A DNA stretch of 64,000 nt from Methylorubrum zatmanii (GCF_014845115.1 NZ_NKUI01000011.1:1-64000), one strand, 5' to 3'. Shown: positions 53,209 through 61,995, counted from the stretch's first letter. Program-made: numbers and translations. Notes: generated by a model not told the origin, from the letters alone.

Positions 53209-53583
53209 GTGATCCGCTCCCGCGCGAGGGCGAACATGCTGCGAACCGTCTCCCGTTTTCTCGGACTGCCGTTCTTCAGCCGGGCGCTCGGGCTCGTGGT
53301 GATGGCGGCGGGCTTCGTCCAGCTCTGCTATGACGGCGCCCGCTCCATCGCCAATAACGGCTTTCGCTTCACCAGCTTGGCCGAATTGATCCAGGCCCTG
53401 CCCCAGGAGCGGCTCTCGGCGCTGGCCAAGACCATCCGCCAGACGGCGCCCTGGGCCGACACGGTGGTGCTGATGCCGCTCGGCCTCGTCCCGGCCGCCG
53501 TGTTCGGGCTCGGCCTGGGCGCCCTCCTGATCTGGCTCGGCCAGCCGCCGCGGGAGCCGATTGGCTTTTTGACGCGGCCGTGA
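53209..53583 (+). CDS. Hypothetical membrane protein
   Basis: A 124-residue protein with two membrane segments (FFSRALGLVVMAAGFVQLCY and LMPLGLVPAAVFGLGLGALLIWLG). Between them is a polar region (SLAELIQALPQERLSALAKTIRQ) likely on one side of the membrane. The start may be GTG 53209 or ATG 53236. I know no function for it, though similar short two-helix proteins are widespread in this group. It is 70 bases after nhaA on the same strand. Confidence 0.7.
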   Translation: MIRSRARANMLRTVSRFLGLPFFSRALGLVVMAAGFVQLCYDGARSIANNGFRFTSLAELIQALPQERLSALAKTIRQTAPWADTVVLMPLGLVPAAVFGLGLGALLIWLGQPPREPIGFLTRP

Positions 53584-53703
53584 CGCACAGCATGTCTGCG
53601 CTTGGAGCCGTGCCCGATCACGTTGCCATCGGGCGCGGCTCTAAGCCCTTGCCTTGACGCGCTCTCTTTCGCCGAACCGGCGGCCACTTCGGCGGAGAGC
53701 GCC

Positions 53704-54099
53704 CTAGATCCCCCAATATGGCGCCGCGTTGTAGTAGCGGTGGACATGCTCCTCCCAGGCGCGATCGTCCTCCGGGTCGCCGCCCTCCGGCGAGCGGGCG
53801 GGGGCATCGCGCAGCTGTTCCTCGGTGATGTCGACGACATAGGCGTCGAGGTCGGTATCGTAGCGCAGCACGGCCCAGGGCAGCGTGTAGTATTCCTCGC
53901 CCATGCCGAGGAAGCCGCCGAAGCTCATCACCGCATAGGCGACGCGGCCCGAGCGCTTGTCGAGCATCAGCCGCTCGATGCGGCCGACCTTGTCGCCATC
54001 CGGCCGGCGCACCTCCGTGCCGATCACACGGTCGCTGGCGATCAGGCTGCGGGGCGAGGCTGCGGCATCGGCTGCCGCAACGGGAGAAACGGGATCCAT
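53704..54099 (-). CDS. PRC-barrel domain protein
   Basis: A 131-residue soluble protein starting at ATG 54099 with AGGG upstream (GTG 54108 is possible). The PRC-barrel beta fold is visible: SLIASDRVIGTEVRRPDGDKVGRIERLMLDKRSGRVAYAVMSFGG, then EYYTLPWAVLRYDTDLDAYVVDI. The tail is acidic and aromatic (EEHVHRYYNAAPYWGI). PRC-barrel proteins occur in photosynthetic reaction centres and RimM; the short stand-alone forms in Rhizobiales are linked to stress and have no fixed function. It is divergent from mepA. Confidence 0.85.
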   Translation of the reverse strand: MDPVSPVAAADAAASPRSLIASDRVIGTEVRRPDGDKVGRIERLMLDKRSGRVAYAVMSFGGFLGMGEEYYTLPWAVLRYDTDLDAYVVDITEEQLRDAPARSPEGGDPEDDRAWEEHVHRYYNAAPYWGI

Positions 54100-54200
54100 G
54101 GCGATCACCCTGCAACGTTGTTACAGCTTGCCATAAAAAACGCCCACGCCGCCGGGCACGTTCCGGTCACCCCGTTTTCCTCTCGGACGAGCCGCCGCGC

Positions 54201-55136
54201 ATGCCGCTGACCCGCCTGACCCTCTGCTCTTCCTGCGCCGTGCTTGCCCTTCCAGCGCTGCTCGGCTCGGCCGCGGCGCAGGACCGTGGCAGCGTCAACC
54301 CGAAGCCGCTGCCCCCGCTCGCCAACCCGAACGACCCCTCGACCCCGGCCAAGGCGTTGTTCGGCCGCGTCACCGCGCCGTCCAGCGGACCGGCCCGCCC
54401 CTTCGGCTCCTATGCCAAGGGCTGCTTCTCCGGCGGTGAGGCGCTGCCCCTCGACGGCGCGACCTGGCAGGTGATGCGCCCCTCGCGCAACCGGATGTGG
54501 GGCACGCCCCATCTCGTGGATTTCATCGAGCGCCTGGCCGCGCGGGCACCGCAGGCCGGATGGCCGGGGCTGCTCGTCGGCGACATGTCCCAGCCCCGGG
54601 GCGGGCCGATGCTCACCGGCCACGCCTCGCACCAGCTCGGCCTCGACGTGGATGTCTGGCTGACCCCGATGCCCGATCACCGCATGAGCCGGCAGGAGCG
54701 CGAGGAGACCTCCGCCACCGACATGGTGCGCTCCGACCGGCTCGACATCGACCCCGATGTCTGGACCCGCCAGCACACCGCCCTGATCCGCCTGACGGCC
54801 AAGCAGCCGGAGGTGGCGCGCATCTTCGTCAACGCGGCGATCAAGAAGGCCCTGTGCCGCGAGGCGGGCGGGGATCGCGGCTGGCTCACCAAGGTGCGCC
54901 CGATGTACGGGCACAATTACCATTACCATATCCGCCTCGCCTGCCCCGCCGGCGAGGGGTCCTGCGACGACCAAGCGCCTCCGCCCCCCGGCGATGGCTG
55001 CGGCTCGGAGCTCGATTACTGGTTCAGCGATGCGGTGCTGCACCCGCCCAAGCCCAAGAAGCCGCCGAAGCCGCGCCCGCCGATGACGCTGGCGGGATTG
55101 CCCGATGCCTGCCGGGCCGTGCTGCACGCGCGCTAG
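54201..55136 (+). CDS. mepA: Penicillin-insensitive murein endopeptidase MepA
   Basis: Periplasmic LAS-type metallopeptidase of 311 residues that cuts D-Ala-mDAP cross-links. It has a signal peptide (cut near AAAQD). The zinc-site motifs are MLTGHASHQLGLDVDVW and GHNYHYHIRLACP. Other family features are PRGGPMLTGH, TDMVRSDRLDIDPDVW and conserved Cys pairs near the ends. A Pro/Lys-rich stretch (KPKKPPKPRPP) lies near the C-terminus. It is a single-gene unit, functionally matched with the other wall enzymes in the window. Confidence 0.94.
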   Translation: MPLTRLTLCSSCAVLALPALLGSAAAQDRGSVNPKPLPPLANPNDPSTPAKALFGRVTAPSSGPARPFGSYAKGCFSGGEALPLDGATWQVMRPSRNRMWGTPHLVDFIERLAARAPQAGWPGLLVGDMSQPRGGPMLTGHASHQLGLDVDVWLTPMPDHRMSRQEREETSATDMVRSDRLDIDPDVWTRQHTALIRLTAKQPEVARIFVNAAIKKALCREAGGDRGWLTKVRPMYGHNYHYHIRLACPAGEGSCDDQAPPPPGDGCGSELDYWFSDAVLHPPKPKKPPKPRPPMTLAGLPDACRAVLHAR

Positions 55137-55196
55137 CCGCCGGGGTGTCATCGCCCGTTCCCGAAAGCCGGCCGCCGGCTTTCGGGGCGGGGGCCG

Positions 55197-55706
55197 TTAC
55201 TTCTCGTGATGGCCGGCGGAAAGCCGGTCGGTCAGGGCCATCAGCAGGCCGGAGATCACGAAGACCATGTGGATGCCCACCAGCCAGCCGAGGTCGCGGT
55301 CGCTGTAGTTCTTCACGTCGAGGAACGACTTCAGCAGCTGGATCGCCGAGATCGCCACGATGGAGGAGATCAGCTTCAGCTTGAGGCCGCTGAAGTCGAT
55401 GGTGCCCATCCAGGTGGGCCAGTCCTTGTGGTCGGTATGGTCGAACTTCGAGACGAAGTTTTCGTAGCCCGAGAAGATCACGATGATCAGCAGCGAGGCC
55501 GTGAAGGTCAGGTCGACCAGAGCGAGCACGCCGAGGATGGTCTGGGACTCGGTCGATTCCAGCGCGTGCGTGACCACGTGCCCGAGTTCCAGCAGCAGCC
55601 GGACCAGCAGGACGACGAGGGCGACCGTCAGCGCCGCGTAGAACGGCGCCAGCAGCCAGCGGCACGCGAACAGAAAGCGCTCGAAGGCGTGTTCCAACCT
55701 CGTCAT
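55197..55706 (-). CDS. YqhA/UPF0114-family membrane protein
   Basis: A 169-residue integral membrane protein starting at ATG 55706. Four hydrophobic segments are visible (LAPFYAALTVALVVLLVRLL, ILGVLALVDLTFTASLLIIVIFSGYENFVS, LISSIVAISAIQLLKSFL, GIHMVFVISGLLMALTD). FSGYENFVSKFD and DWPTWMGTIDFSGLKLK are family signatures. The C-terminus is His-rich (SAGHHEK). Function is unknown. It lies on the same strand as msrA, which is upstream by about 80 bases. Confidence 0.92.
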   Translation of the reverse strand: MTRLEHAFERFLFACRWLLAPFYAALTVALVVLLVRLLLELGHVVTHALESTESQTILGVLALVDLTFTASLLIIVIFSGYENFVSKFDHTDHKDWPTWMGTIDFSGLKLKLISSIVAISAIQLLKSFLDVKNYSDRDLGWLVGIHMVFVISGLLMALTDRLSAGHHEK

Positions 55707-55785
55707 CAATCCCGGTCCTCCGAAAGCGGCCGGGATTTGGCACGGGGGCGGCGGAGCCGCAAGACGGTCAAGCTCGGGCCCGCCC

Positions 55786-56445
55786 TCACTCCGCCGCGAC
55801 ACCGACCCCGACCGGGCATGACACGCCGGTGCCGCCGAGCCCACAATAGCCGCCGGGATTCTTGGCGAGGTATTGCTGATGGTACTCTTCCGCGAAGAAG
55901 AAGGTCTCGAGTGGCACGATCTCCGTCGTCACCGGCCCGTATCCCTTGGCGTCGAGCGCCCGCGCATAGGTGTCGCGCACGGCCCTTGCCGTCTGCGCCT
56001 GGGCCTCGCTCGTGGTGTAGATCCCGGAGCGGTACTGCGTGCCGACATCGTTGCCCTGGCGATAGCCCTGCGTCGGGTCGTGGCTCTCGAAGAACGTCTT
56101 GAGCACGGCCTCCAGCGGCAGCACGGCGGGATCGAAGGCAACGAGCACCACCTCGTTATGCCCGGTGCGCCCGGTGCAGACCTCCTCGTAGGTCGGGTTC
56201 GGGGTGTAGCCCCCGGCATAGCCCACCGCCGTGACGTGGATGCCTTGCGGCAATTGCCAGAACTTGCGCTCCGCCCCCCAGAAGCAACCGAGCCCGAGCA
56301 CGACGGTCTCGATCCCCTCCGGATAGGGGCCCTTCAAGGGCTGCCCGTTGACGAAATGGCGTTCGGCGGTCGGCAGCGCCTCCGGCCGGCCGGGAAGGGC
56401 TTCGGACGGCGCCGGCATCTCCGGCCGCTTGCGGAACAGGAGCAT
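55786..56445 (-). CDS. msrA: Peptide methionine-(S)-S-oxide reductase MsrA
   Basis: Repairs oxidised methionine with thioredoxin. It is 219 residues. The catalytic motif is [15 protein letters not shown] with the nucleophilic Cys; [26 protein letters not shown] and [26 protein letters not shown] follow, and recycling Cys residues are near the C-terminus ([14 protein letters not shown]). There is no signal peptide, so it is cytoplasmic. It is divergent from the LOV-domain protein gene with about 155 bases between starts, so blue-light/redox control of both is conceivable but not shown. Confidence 0.95.
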   Translation of the reverse strand: MLLFRKRPEMPAPSEALPGRPEALPTAERHFVNGQPLKGPYPEGIETVVLGLGCFWGAERKFWQLPQGIHVTAVGYAGGYTPNPTYEEVCTGRTGHNEVVLVAFDPAVLPLEAVLKTFFESHDPTQGYRQGNDVGTQYRSGIYTTSEAQAQTARAVRDTYARALDAKGYGPVTTEIVPLETFFFAEEYHQQYLAKNPGGYCGLGGTGVSCPVGVGVAAE

Positions 56446-56600
56446 GGCTTCTTCCCTTTACTGTCCGTCGAAACGGGGTGAGTGGCGGCGGGCGAACGAT
56501 GTCGCGCCTCGCTCGCCCCTGATATGGTGATCGCCGCCTGCTTTGACGACGCGGCAGGTTGGGTTCGCGGCGACACACCGTGAGGGGCGATCGGGAGCGG

Positions 56601-57677
56601 ATGGAGTCTGGAGAAGAGTGGCAGCTGACGGAACGGGTCTGGGCCGGGGCCCGGTCCGGCAAGGGCAATCCGTTTGCGGCGGCGGTCCGCGCCACGCGGA
56701 TGGCGATGATCATCACCGATCCGAACCGACTCGATAACCCGATCGTCTATGCCAACGACGCCTTCCTCCGGCTGACCGGCTATACGCGCCTGGAGGTGAC
56801 GGGCCGCAATTGCCGGTTCCTGCAGGGGCCCGACACCGATCTCGACGCGGTGGCGCGGATCCGTGCGGCGATCGCTTCCGAGCGTGATGTGCAGGTCGAA
56901 CTTCTGAACTACCGCAAGGACGGCTCGACCTTCCACAACGCGGTATACATCAGTCCCGTCCATGACGAGGACGGCACGTTGCTGTTCTTCTTCGCCTCGC
57001 AGCTCGATGTGAGCGAGCGTCACGCCCTGGTCGAGGAGCGCGACCGCAGCCGGGCGACGCTTGAGACCAATGCCCTGTTGCTGCGCGAGATCGGCCACCG
57101 CGCCCGCAACGATCTCCAGATGATCTCGGCGATGCTGTCGCTCCAGAGCAGCAGCACAGCCGATCCTGCCGTCCGCGCGGCCCTGTCCGAGGCGATGGGG
57201 CGCGTCGAGGCCCTGGGCGCGCTCTACCGCGAGCCCGAGGAGGAGAGTGCGGGCCAGGGGTCGGCCTATGATTTCGGCCAACTGATCCGAACGGTCGCCG
57301 GAGCCCTGATCGAGGCCTCGGGCCGGGATGACATCGCCGTCGATCTCCATCTCATGCCGCTGCGGCTGCGGCCGAAGGCGGCGGGGCCGCTCGCCCTGAT
57401 CCTCAACGAACTCGTCGCCGGCGTCATCAAGCACGCTTTCCCCGAGAGAGCCGGGCGATTGACCCTGCGCATCACCCGGGATGCGGATGCGGTCCTGGTC
57501 ACGGTCGAGGATGATGGGGCCGAGGTCGGTGCCGGCGCATCGGCGGAGGGCTGCTTCGAGGCGACCCTGATCGACGCCCTGTGCCGCCAGATCGGCGGCA
57601 CCCGCGAACGTCGAAGCCGGCCTTCCGGCGGCACCAAGGTCACGCTCCGGTTTCCGGCGGGGCGGATCGAGGCGTGA
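56601..57677 (+). CDS. LOV-domain blue-light photoreceptor with degenerate kinase domain
   Basis: A 358-residue soluble protein from ATG 56601 (GGGAG upstream). The LOV domain (about residues 25-135) has the canonical flavin motif GRNCRFLQGPDTD with photoactive Cys71, plus NDAFLRLTGY and LLNYRKDGSTFHN. The HisKA_2 helix follows (LLLREIGHRARNDLQMISAM) with its His. The ATPase part departs from the family. The N-box is NELVAGVIKHAFPE (the Mg-binding Asn is Gly), the G1 box reads EDDGAEVGAG, and the second glycine box is replaced by GCFEATLIDALC. It probably senses blue light but may not phosphorylate. Confidence 0.9.
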   Translation: MESGEEWQLTERVWAGARSGKGNPFAAAVRATRMAMIITDPNRLDNPIVYANDAFLRLTGYTRLEVTGRNCRFLQGPDTDLDAVARIRAAIASERDVQVELLNYRKDGSTFHNAVYISPVHDEDGTLLFFFASQLDVSERHALVEERDRSRATLETNALLLREIGHRARNDLQMISAMLSLQSSSTADPAVRAALSEAMGRVEALGALYREPEEESAGQGSAYDFGQLIRTVAGALIEASGRDDIAVDLHLMPLRLRPKAAGPLALILNELVAGVIKHAFPERAGRLTLRITRDADAVLVTVEDDGAEVGAGASAEGCFEATLIDALCRQIGGTRERRSRPSGGTKVTLRFPAGRIEA

Positions 57678-57693
57678 CGCCGGCGAAGCCCGG

Positions 57694-58176
57694 TCAGTGC
57701 CGGTCGTCGGGGGCCGGCGGCAGCGGCATCACCGCGATGCCTTCTTCGGCCAGGGCCTTCGCCTCGTGCAAGCTCGCCTCGCCGTAGATCGGCCGGCCTT
57801 CCGCCTCGCCGTAATGGATCGCCCGCGCCTCGTCGGCGAAGCGGTCGCCGACATGCTCGGCGGTGGCGACGACATGCTCGCGCACGGCCCGTAACAGGGC
57901 CCGCAATTGTCGCTCCGGCTCCGCGATCGTCGGCAACGGGGCGGCCGGCTCCGGCCCCGATGCGCCCGCCGGGGCTTGCGCGGCCGGGATCGCGTCCCGC
58001 CGTCCGAGGTCGGTGCGTGCCACCGCCGGCGCCATTGGCGCCTTGGCGACCTTGGCCGAGTTGCAGATCGGGCAGGTCACGAGGCCGCGGGCCGATTGCT
58101 CGTCATAGGCCGAACCGGAGGGAAACCAGCTCTCGAACGTGTGGCCCGACGCGCAGGCGAGGGTAAAACGGATCAT
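57694..58176 (-). CDS. DUF1178-family protein
   Basis: A 160-residue soluble protein starting at ATG 58176. The family signature is MIRFTLACASGHTFESWFPSG and VTCPICNSAKVAKAPMAP, a CxxC metal-binding knuckle with a second Cys near the start. A Pro/Ala-rich linker leads to the C-terminal conserved block (VGDRFADEARAIHYGEAEGRPIYGEAS). It lies 20 bases after the carbon-nitrogen hydrolase gene and close to glutaredoxin, a recurrent alphaproteobacterial trio. Function is unknown; a thiol or metal connection is inferred from the company it keeps. Confidence 0.88.
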   Translation of the reverse strand: MIRFTLACASGHTFESWFPSGSAYDEQSARGLVTCPICNSAKVAKAPMAPAVARTDLGRRDAIPAAQAPAGASGPEPAAPLPTIAEPERQLRALLRAVREHVVATAEHVGDRFADEARAIHYGEAEGRPIYGEASLHEAKALAEEGIAVMPLPPAPDDRH

Positions 58177-58196
58177 GAGAGGAAGATGGGGGGCGA

Positions 58197-59042
58197 TCAG
58201 GCGCGGCGCACGGAAAAGCTGCGCGCATGGGACAGGGTGGGAATGCGCGCGCGCGCATCCGCCACCTTCGCGAGGTCGATTTCGGCGAGGATCACGCCCG
58301 GTCGGTCGCCGTCCGCCTCGGCCAGGATGCGGCCCCAGGGATCGACGATGAGGGAATGGCCGAAGGTCTCGCGCCCGTCCTCGTGCCGGCCGCCCTGCGC
58401 CGCCGAGATCATGAACGAGCCGGTTTCGATCGCCCGCGCCCGCTGCAGGATGTGCCAGTGCGCCTCGCCGGTCTGGCGGGTGAAGCAGGCCGGCGCGGTC
58501 ATCACCGTGGCGCCCGCCTCCGCCAGGGCCCGGTAGAGGGCGGGGAAGCGGAGGTCGTAGCAGATCGTCAGGCCGAGGCTGGCAAGCGGCGTCTCGGCCA
58601 CGACGGCGCAATCGCCCCGGGAATAGGTCGCCGATTCCCGCCAGCTCTCGCCGTTCGGCAGATCGACGTCGTAGAGGTGGAGCTTATCGTAGGAGGTCTG
58701 GATCTCGCCGGCGGCATCGATCAGGAAGGCGCGGTTGGCGATCTTCTCGCCGTCGCGGATCGCGAGCGAACCGATCTGCAGAACGATCTTTTCCGCCCGC
58801 GCCACCTCCCGGAGGGCAGCCAGCGTCGCATCGCTCTCCTGCGGGCCGACCTTCTCGAACAGGGCGGTCCGGTCGCGCTCGATCAGCGAGGTCGTCTCGG
58901 GAGTCTGCACATAGGCCGCTCCGGCGGCGGCGGCCTCGCGCACCGCCCTCAGCGCGTCCTCACGGTTGACCGCGGGGTCGCGGCCGCCGCGCATCTGCAC
59001 GCAGGCGGCGACGAAGGGCTTCGGCGTCTGCGGCGCCGTCAT
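58197..59042 (-). CDS. Carbon-nitrogen hydrolase (Nit2-like omega-amidase family)
   Basis: A 281-residue nitrilase-superfamily enzyme with an intact Glu-Lys-Cys triad: Glu in YVQTPETTSL, Lys in TSYDKLHLYDVD and Cys in LGLTICYDLRFPALYR. The overall pattern fits the Nit2/NIT1 branch, which deaminates glutathione or alpha-keto-dicarboxylate amides (metabolite repair). The start ATG overlaps the glutaredoxin stop by four bases. Co-translation with glutaredoxin supports a glutathione-related repair role, such as removal of deaminated glutathione. Confidence 0.9.
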   Translation of the reverse strand: MTAPQTPKPFVAACVQMRGGRDPAVNREDALRAVREAAAAGAAYVQTPETTSLIERDRTALFEKVGPQESDATLAALREVARAEKIVLQIGSLAIRDGEKIANRAFLIDAAGEIQTSYDKLHLYDVDLPNGESWRESATYSRGDCAVVAETPLASLGLTICYDLRFPALYRALAEAGATVMTAPACFTRQTGEAHWHILQRARAIETGSFMISAAQGGRHEDGRETFGHSLIVDPWGRILAEADGDRPGVILAEIDLAKVADARARIPTLSHARSFSVRRA

Positions 59043-59296
59043 GCCGCGAGCAGCGGGTCGAGCCCGCCGGCCCGGTCCAGGGCATAGAGGTCGTCGCAGC
59101 CGCCGACATGTTTGTCGCCGACGAAGATCTGCGGCACGGAGGTGCGCCCGCCCGCCCGCTGAACCATGGTCGCGCGGGCGCCGGCCGTCTTCTCGACGTC
59201 GATCTCGGTGAAGGTCACGCCCTTGTCGCGCAGCAGGGTCTTGGCTGCGGAGCAATAGGGGCACCAGGCCGTGGTGTAGATCGTGACCGGCTGCAT
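59039..59296 (-). CDS. grxC: Glutaredoxin 3
   Basis: Small 85-residue dithiol glutaredoxin reducing disulfides with glutathione. The active site is TTAWCPYCSAAKTLL (CPYC); the glutathione-binding cis-Pro loop is RTSVPQIFVGDKHVGGCDDL. The start ATG at 59296 gives the expected first strand VTIYTTAWC. It is the first gene of the unit with the nitrilase and DUF1178 genes. Confidence 0.96.
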   Translation of the reverse strand: MQPVTIYTTAWCPYCSAAKTLLRDKGVTFTEIDVEKTAGARATMVQRAGGRTSVPQIFVGDKHVGGCDDLYALDRAGGLDPLLAA

Positions 59297-59423
59297 GGGT
59301 CCGTCGCGCCCGAAAGGGGAAGAAGCGACGGATATAGGCGAGCCGCGCGGATCTTCCTACTGCGGCCAGGACACAGCGTGCGGCCGATGGCGCCGTCTCC
59401 GGCGCCCGGCCGTGCCGGCGCCG

Positions 59424-59780
59424 TCAGGCCGCCAGGAGCTTCTCGACCTCGTTGACGAGATCGCGCAGGTGGAACGGCTTGGACAGCACCTTCGCGTCCT
59501 TGGGGGCCTTGGAATCCGGGTTGAGCGCGACCGCGGCGAAGCCGGTGATGAACATCACCTTGATATCCGGGTCGAGTTCGGTGGCGCGGCGCGCCAGCTC
59601 GATCCCGTCCATCTCCGGCATGACGATGTCGGTCAGCAGGAGTTCGAAGGGCTCCTCGCGCAGGCGGTTATAGGCGGAGAGGCCGTTGTCGAACGACAGC
59701 ACGTCATAGCCGGCGTTCTGCAGCGCCTTGGCCAGGAACCGGCGCATGTCGTTGTCGTCTTCGGCGAGCAGGATCTTCAT
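59424..59780 (-). CDS. cpdR: Single-domain response regulator CpdR
   Basis: A 118-residue receiver domain with no output domain. The acidic pocket is LLAEDDND, the phospho-acceptor is Asp51 in LLLTDIVMPEMDGIELARRA, Thr is in VMFITGFAAVAL, and Lys is in VLSKPFHLRDLV. This closely matches CpdR, which in its unphosphorylated form primes ClpXP for cell-cycle proteolysis in Caulobacter and is controlled by CckA-ChpT. The protein ends in AA, consistent with its own turnover. It lies beside an N-formylglutamate amidohydrolase gene, a gene order conserved in Rhizobiales. Confidence 0.93.
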   Translation of the reverse strand: MKILLAEDDNDMRRFLAKALQNAGYDVLSFDNGLSAYNRLREEPFELLLTDIVMPEMDGIELARRATELDPDIKVMFITGFAAVALNPDSKAPKDAKVLSKPFHLRDLVNEVEKLLAA

Positions 59781-60006
59781 CGAACGGCGTCCCGGTGCCC
59801 ATGCGCTCTGTCATGCGCCCTGTGAGGTGTTCATTTCATAAAGCGGCGGGCTGGTAAACACGATGTTAACGGTTGCCCGTGCCGAGCCGCACGCGGCGGC
59901 GTGGCCCCTGCTGCGGCCTCTTGCGGCGCATGGTGGACAGGGCGGGCGGAGCGCCGCAAAGTGGCGGGATGTTTCCTCCGTGCCACGCTTCGGCCCCCGC
60001 GTCTCG

Positions 60007-60903
60007 ATGAGCCACTCCCCCTCAGACGGTCCCGAGACGTTCGATCCACCCTTCGTCGTGGACGAGCCGGCGCAACACGCCATCCCCTTCGTCTTCAACG
60101 CCCCTCATTCCGGCGCCCATTACCCGGCCTCCTTCCTCGCCGCCTCGCGGCTCGACGCCCTGGCCTTGCGTCGCTCGGAGGACGCCCATGTCGACCGGCT
60201 GTTCGCTTCCGTGGTCGGGCTCGGCGCGCCGCTGATGCGGGCGAACTTTCCCCGGGCCTATCTCGACGTGAACCGCGAGCCCTACGAGCTCGATCCGCGC
60301 ATGTTCCTGGGGCGCCTGCCCTCCTTCGCCAACACCCGGTCCATGCGGGTCGCCGGCGGCCTCGGCACGGTGCCGCGCATCGTGGCCGACGGTCAGGAGA
60401 TCTACCGGGAGAAGCTGCCGGTCGAGGAGGCGGTGCGGCGCATCGAGACGCTCTACAAGCCGTATCACCGCACCCTGCGCGGCCTGATTCACCGCACCGC
60501 CCGCACCTTCGGCCGGGCTTTCCTGATCGATTGTCATTCGATGCCTTCGTCGAGCCTCGGCCGTGACGAGAGCGCCCAGGCCGATTTCGTGCTGGGTGAC
60601 CGCTTCGGCGCTGCCTGCCTGCCCGCTCTCATGAGCGGAGCGGAGGAGCGCCTGCGGGCGCTGGGCTACAAGGTGGTGCGCAACAAGCCCTATGCCGGCG
60701 GCTTCATCACCGAGCATTACGGTGAGCCCGGATTGGGGAGGCACGCCCTCCAGATCGAGATCAACCGCGCGCTCTACATGAACGAGCAGTCGCTCGCCCT
60801 CACGGCGGGGTTTGCGAACTTGGCCGAGAACCTCGCGGCGGTGATCGCCGGCATTGCCGCCGAGATGGCCGACGCGGCACCCCTCCGCATCGCTGCGGAA
60901 TAG
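60007..60903 (+). CDS. N-formylglutamate amidohydrolase family protein
   Basis: A 298-residue hydrolase starting at ATG 60007. Motifs include PFVFNAPHSGAHYPASFLA, RSEDAHVDRLFA, FPRAYLDVNREPYELDPRMF and LIDCHSMPSS, with metal-binding His/Asp positions, and ALQIEINRALYMNE near the C-terminus. In histidine breakdown such enzymes release formate and glutamate, but no hut genes are nearby. In Rhizobiales the gene travels with cpdR, so its actual substrate may differ. Confidence 0.9.
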   Translation: MSHSPSDGPETFDPPFVVDEPAQHAIPFVFNAPHSGAHYPASFLAASRLDALALRRSEDAHVDRLFASVVGLGAPLMRANFPRAYLDVNREPYELDPRMFLGRLPSFANTRSMRVAGGLGTVPRIVADGQEIYREKLPVEEAVRRIETLYKPYHRTLRGLIHRTARTFGRAFLIDCHSMPSSSLGRDESAQADFVLGDRFGAACLPALMSGAEERLRALGYKVVRNKPYAGGFITEHYGEPGLGRHALQIEINRALYMNEQSLALTAGFANLAENLAAVIAGIAAEMADAAPLRIAAE

Positions 60904-60939
60904 GCGTTCTCGAACGGGCCGCTCAGGGGATCGGCCAAG

Positions 60940-60965
60940 AAAAAAGGCCGCCCCGAAGGACGGCC
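60940..60965 (-). terminator. Rho-independent terminator (minus strand)
   Basis: On the minus strand GGCCGTCC/GGGCGGCC (one T-G pair) with a TTCG tetraloop is followed by six T. It serves the candidate sRNA and/or galU and faces the convergent amidohydrolase gene. Confidence 0.93.
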
Positions 60966-61025
60966 CGAAGTCTAGGGAGGAAACGCCCAAGAAGGGCTGC
61001 GGGACCGCGACGCCATCGCGATCTC
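60940..61025 (-). ncRNA. Candidate anti-Shine-Dalgarno small RNA (mmgR/suhB-like)
   Basis: A short rightmost-to-left transcript is suggested between galU and the amidohydrolase gene. It contains the loop sequence CGTTTCCTCCCTAGACTTC (CCTCCC at 60974-60979 as minus strand), followed at once by a perfect terminator. Upstream, CGCGA/TCGCG can form a 5' hairpin. TTTCCTCCC directly before a GC-rich terminator is the layout of the conserved alphaproteobacterial sRNA once listed as suhB and now mmgR, and of other ribosome-binding-site-targeting sRNAs. A weak promoter (TTGCAA near 61059) would give about 85-95 nt. It could instead be the galU 3' UTR. Confidence 0.5.
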
Positions 61026-61128
61026 GCAATGCACAAATCGCATCGCGCCGCACCATTTGCAAGGAAAATGATAACGTTTTCACATGCGCTCAGCGCATGG
61101 CTGCGACGGGTGTGTGCATGGAACCGCT

Positions 61129-61995
61129 TCAGGCCTCGCCGAGCAGGGTACGGATCTCCGCCTTCAGCGCCTCGGCCAGTTCGGGGCGCTGAAGGCCGTA
61201 GGCGATGTTGGCGGTGAGGAAGCCGATCTTCGAGCCGGTGTCGTAGGTGCGCCCGTCGAAGCGCATCCCGTAGAATTTCTGCTGCTCGGACAGGCGGATC
61301 ATGGCGTCGGTGAGCTGGATCTCGCCCCCGGCGCCCTTCTCGCCCCGCTCGAGGATCGAGAAGATCTCGGGCTGGAGGATGTAGCGGCCGGAGATGATGA
61401 AGTTCGAAGGGGCGGTGCCCTGCTTCGGCTTCTCGACCATGCCGGTGATCTCGAAGGTCTGGCCGAAGGTCTCGCCGACGGCGACGATGCCGTATTGGTG
61501 GGTCTCCTCCGGCTTCACCTCCTCCACGGCGATGACGTTGCCGCCATGCTGCTCGTAGGCCTTGAGCATCTGCGCCATGCAGCCGCGGCTCAGCATGTCG
61601 GGCAGAAGCACGGCGAAGGGCTCGTCGCCGACGATCTCGCGGGCGCACCAGACCGCGTGGCCGAGGCCGAGGGGCGCCTGCTGGCGGGTGAAGCTGGTCT
61701 GTCCCGCCTGGGGCAGATCCTTCTTCAACTCTTCGTAGGCCGCCTGCTTCCCGCGCTCCTGCAGCATATGGTCGAGTTCGAACGCGATATCGAAATGGTC
61801 CTCGATCACTGCCTTGCCGCGGCCGGTCACGAAGATGAAGTGCTCGATGCCCGCCTCCCGGGCCTCATCGACGACATGCTGGACGACGGGGCGGTCCACG
61901 ACGGTGAGCATCTCCTTGGGCACCGCCTTGGTCGCCGGCAGGAAGCGTGTGCCGAGGCCGGCGACGGGAAGGACGGCCTTACGAATTCGTTTCAT
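61129..61995 (-). CDS. galU: UTP-glucose-1-phosphate uridylyltransferase
   Basis: Makes UDP-glucose for glycans and envelope polysaccharides. It is 288 residues from ATG 61995 (an ATG at 62028 would add 11). Motifs are [25 protein letters not shown] (nucleotide loop), [36 protein letters not shown] (metal Asp) and [17 protein letters not shown]. It is divergent from galE, which uses its product, with about 250 bases between. The two form a nucleotide-sugar supply module, useful to the glycosyltransferases at 36-38 kb. Confidence 0.96.
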   Translation of the reverse strand: MKRIRKAVLPVAGLGTRFLPATKAVPKEMLTVVDRPVVQHVVDEAREAGIEHFIFVTGRGKAVIEDHFDIAFELDHMLQERGKQAAYEELKKDLPQAGQTSFTRQQAPLGLGHAVWCAREIVGDEPFAVLLPDMLSRGCMAQMLKAYEQHGGNVIAVEEVKPEETHQYGIVAVGETFGQTFEITGMVEKPKQGTAPSNFIISGRYILQPEIFSILERGEKGAGGEIQLTDAMIRLSEQQKFYGMRFDGRTYDTGSKIGFLTANIAYGLQRPELAEALKAEIRTLLGEA

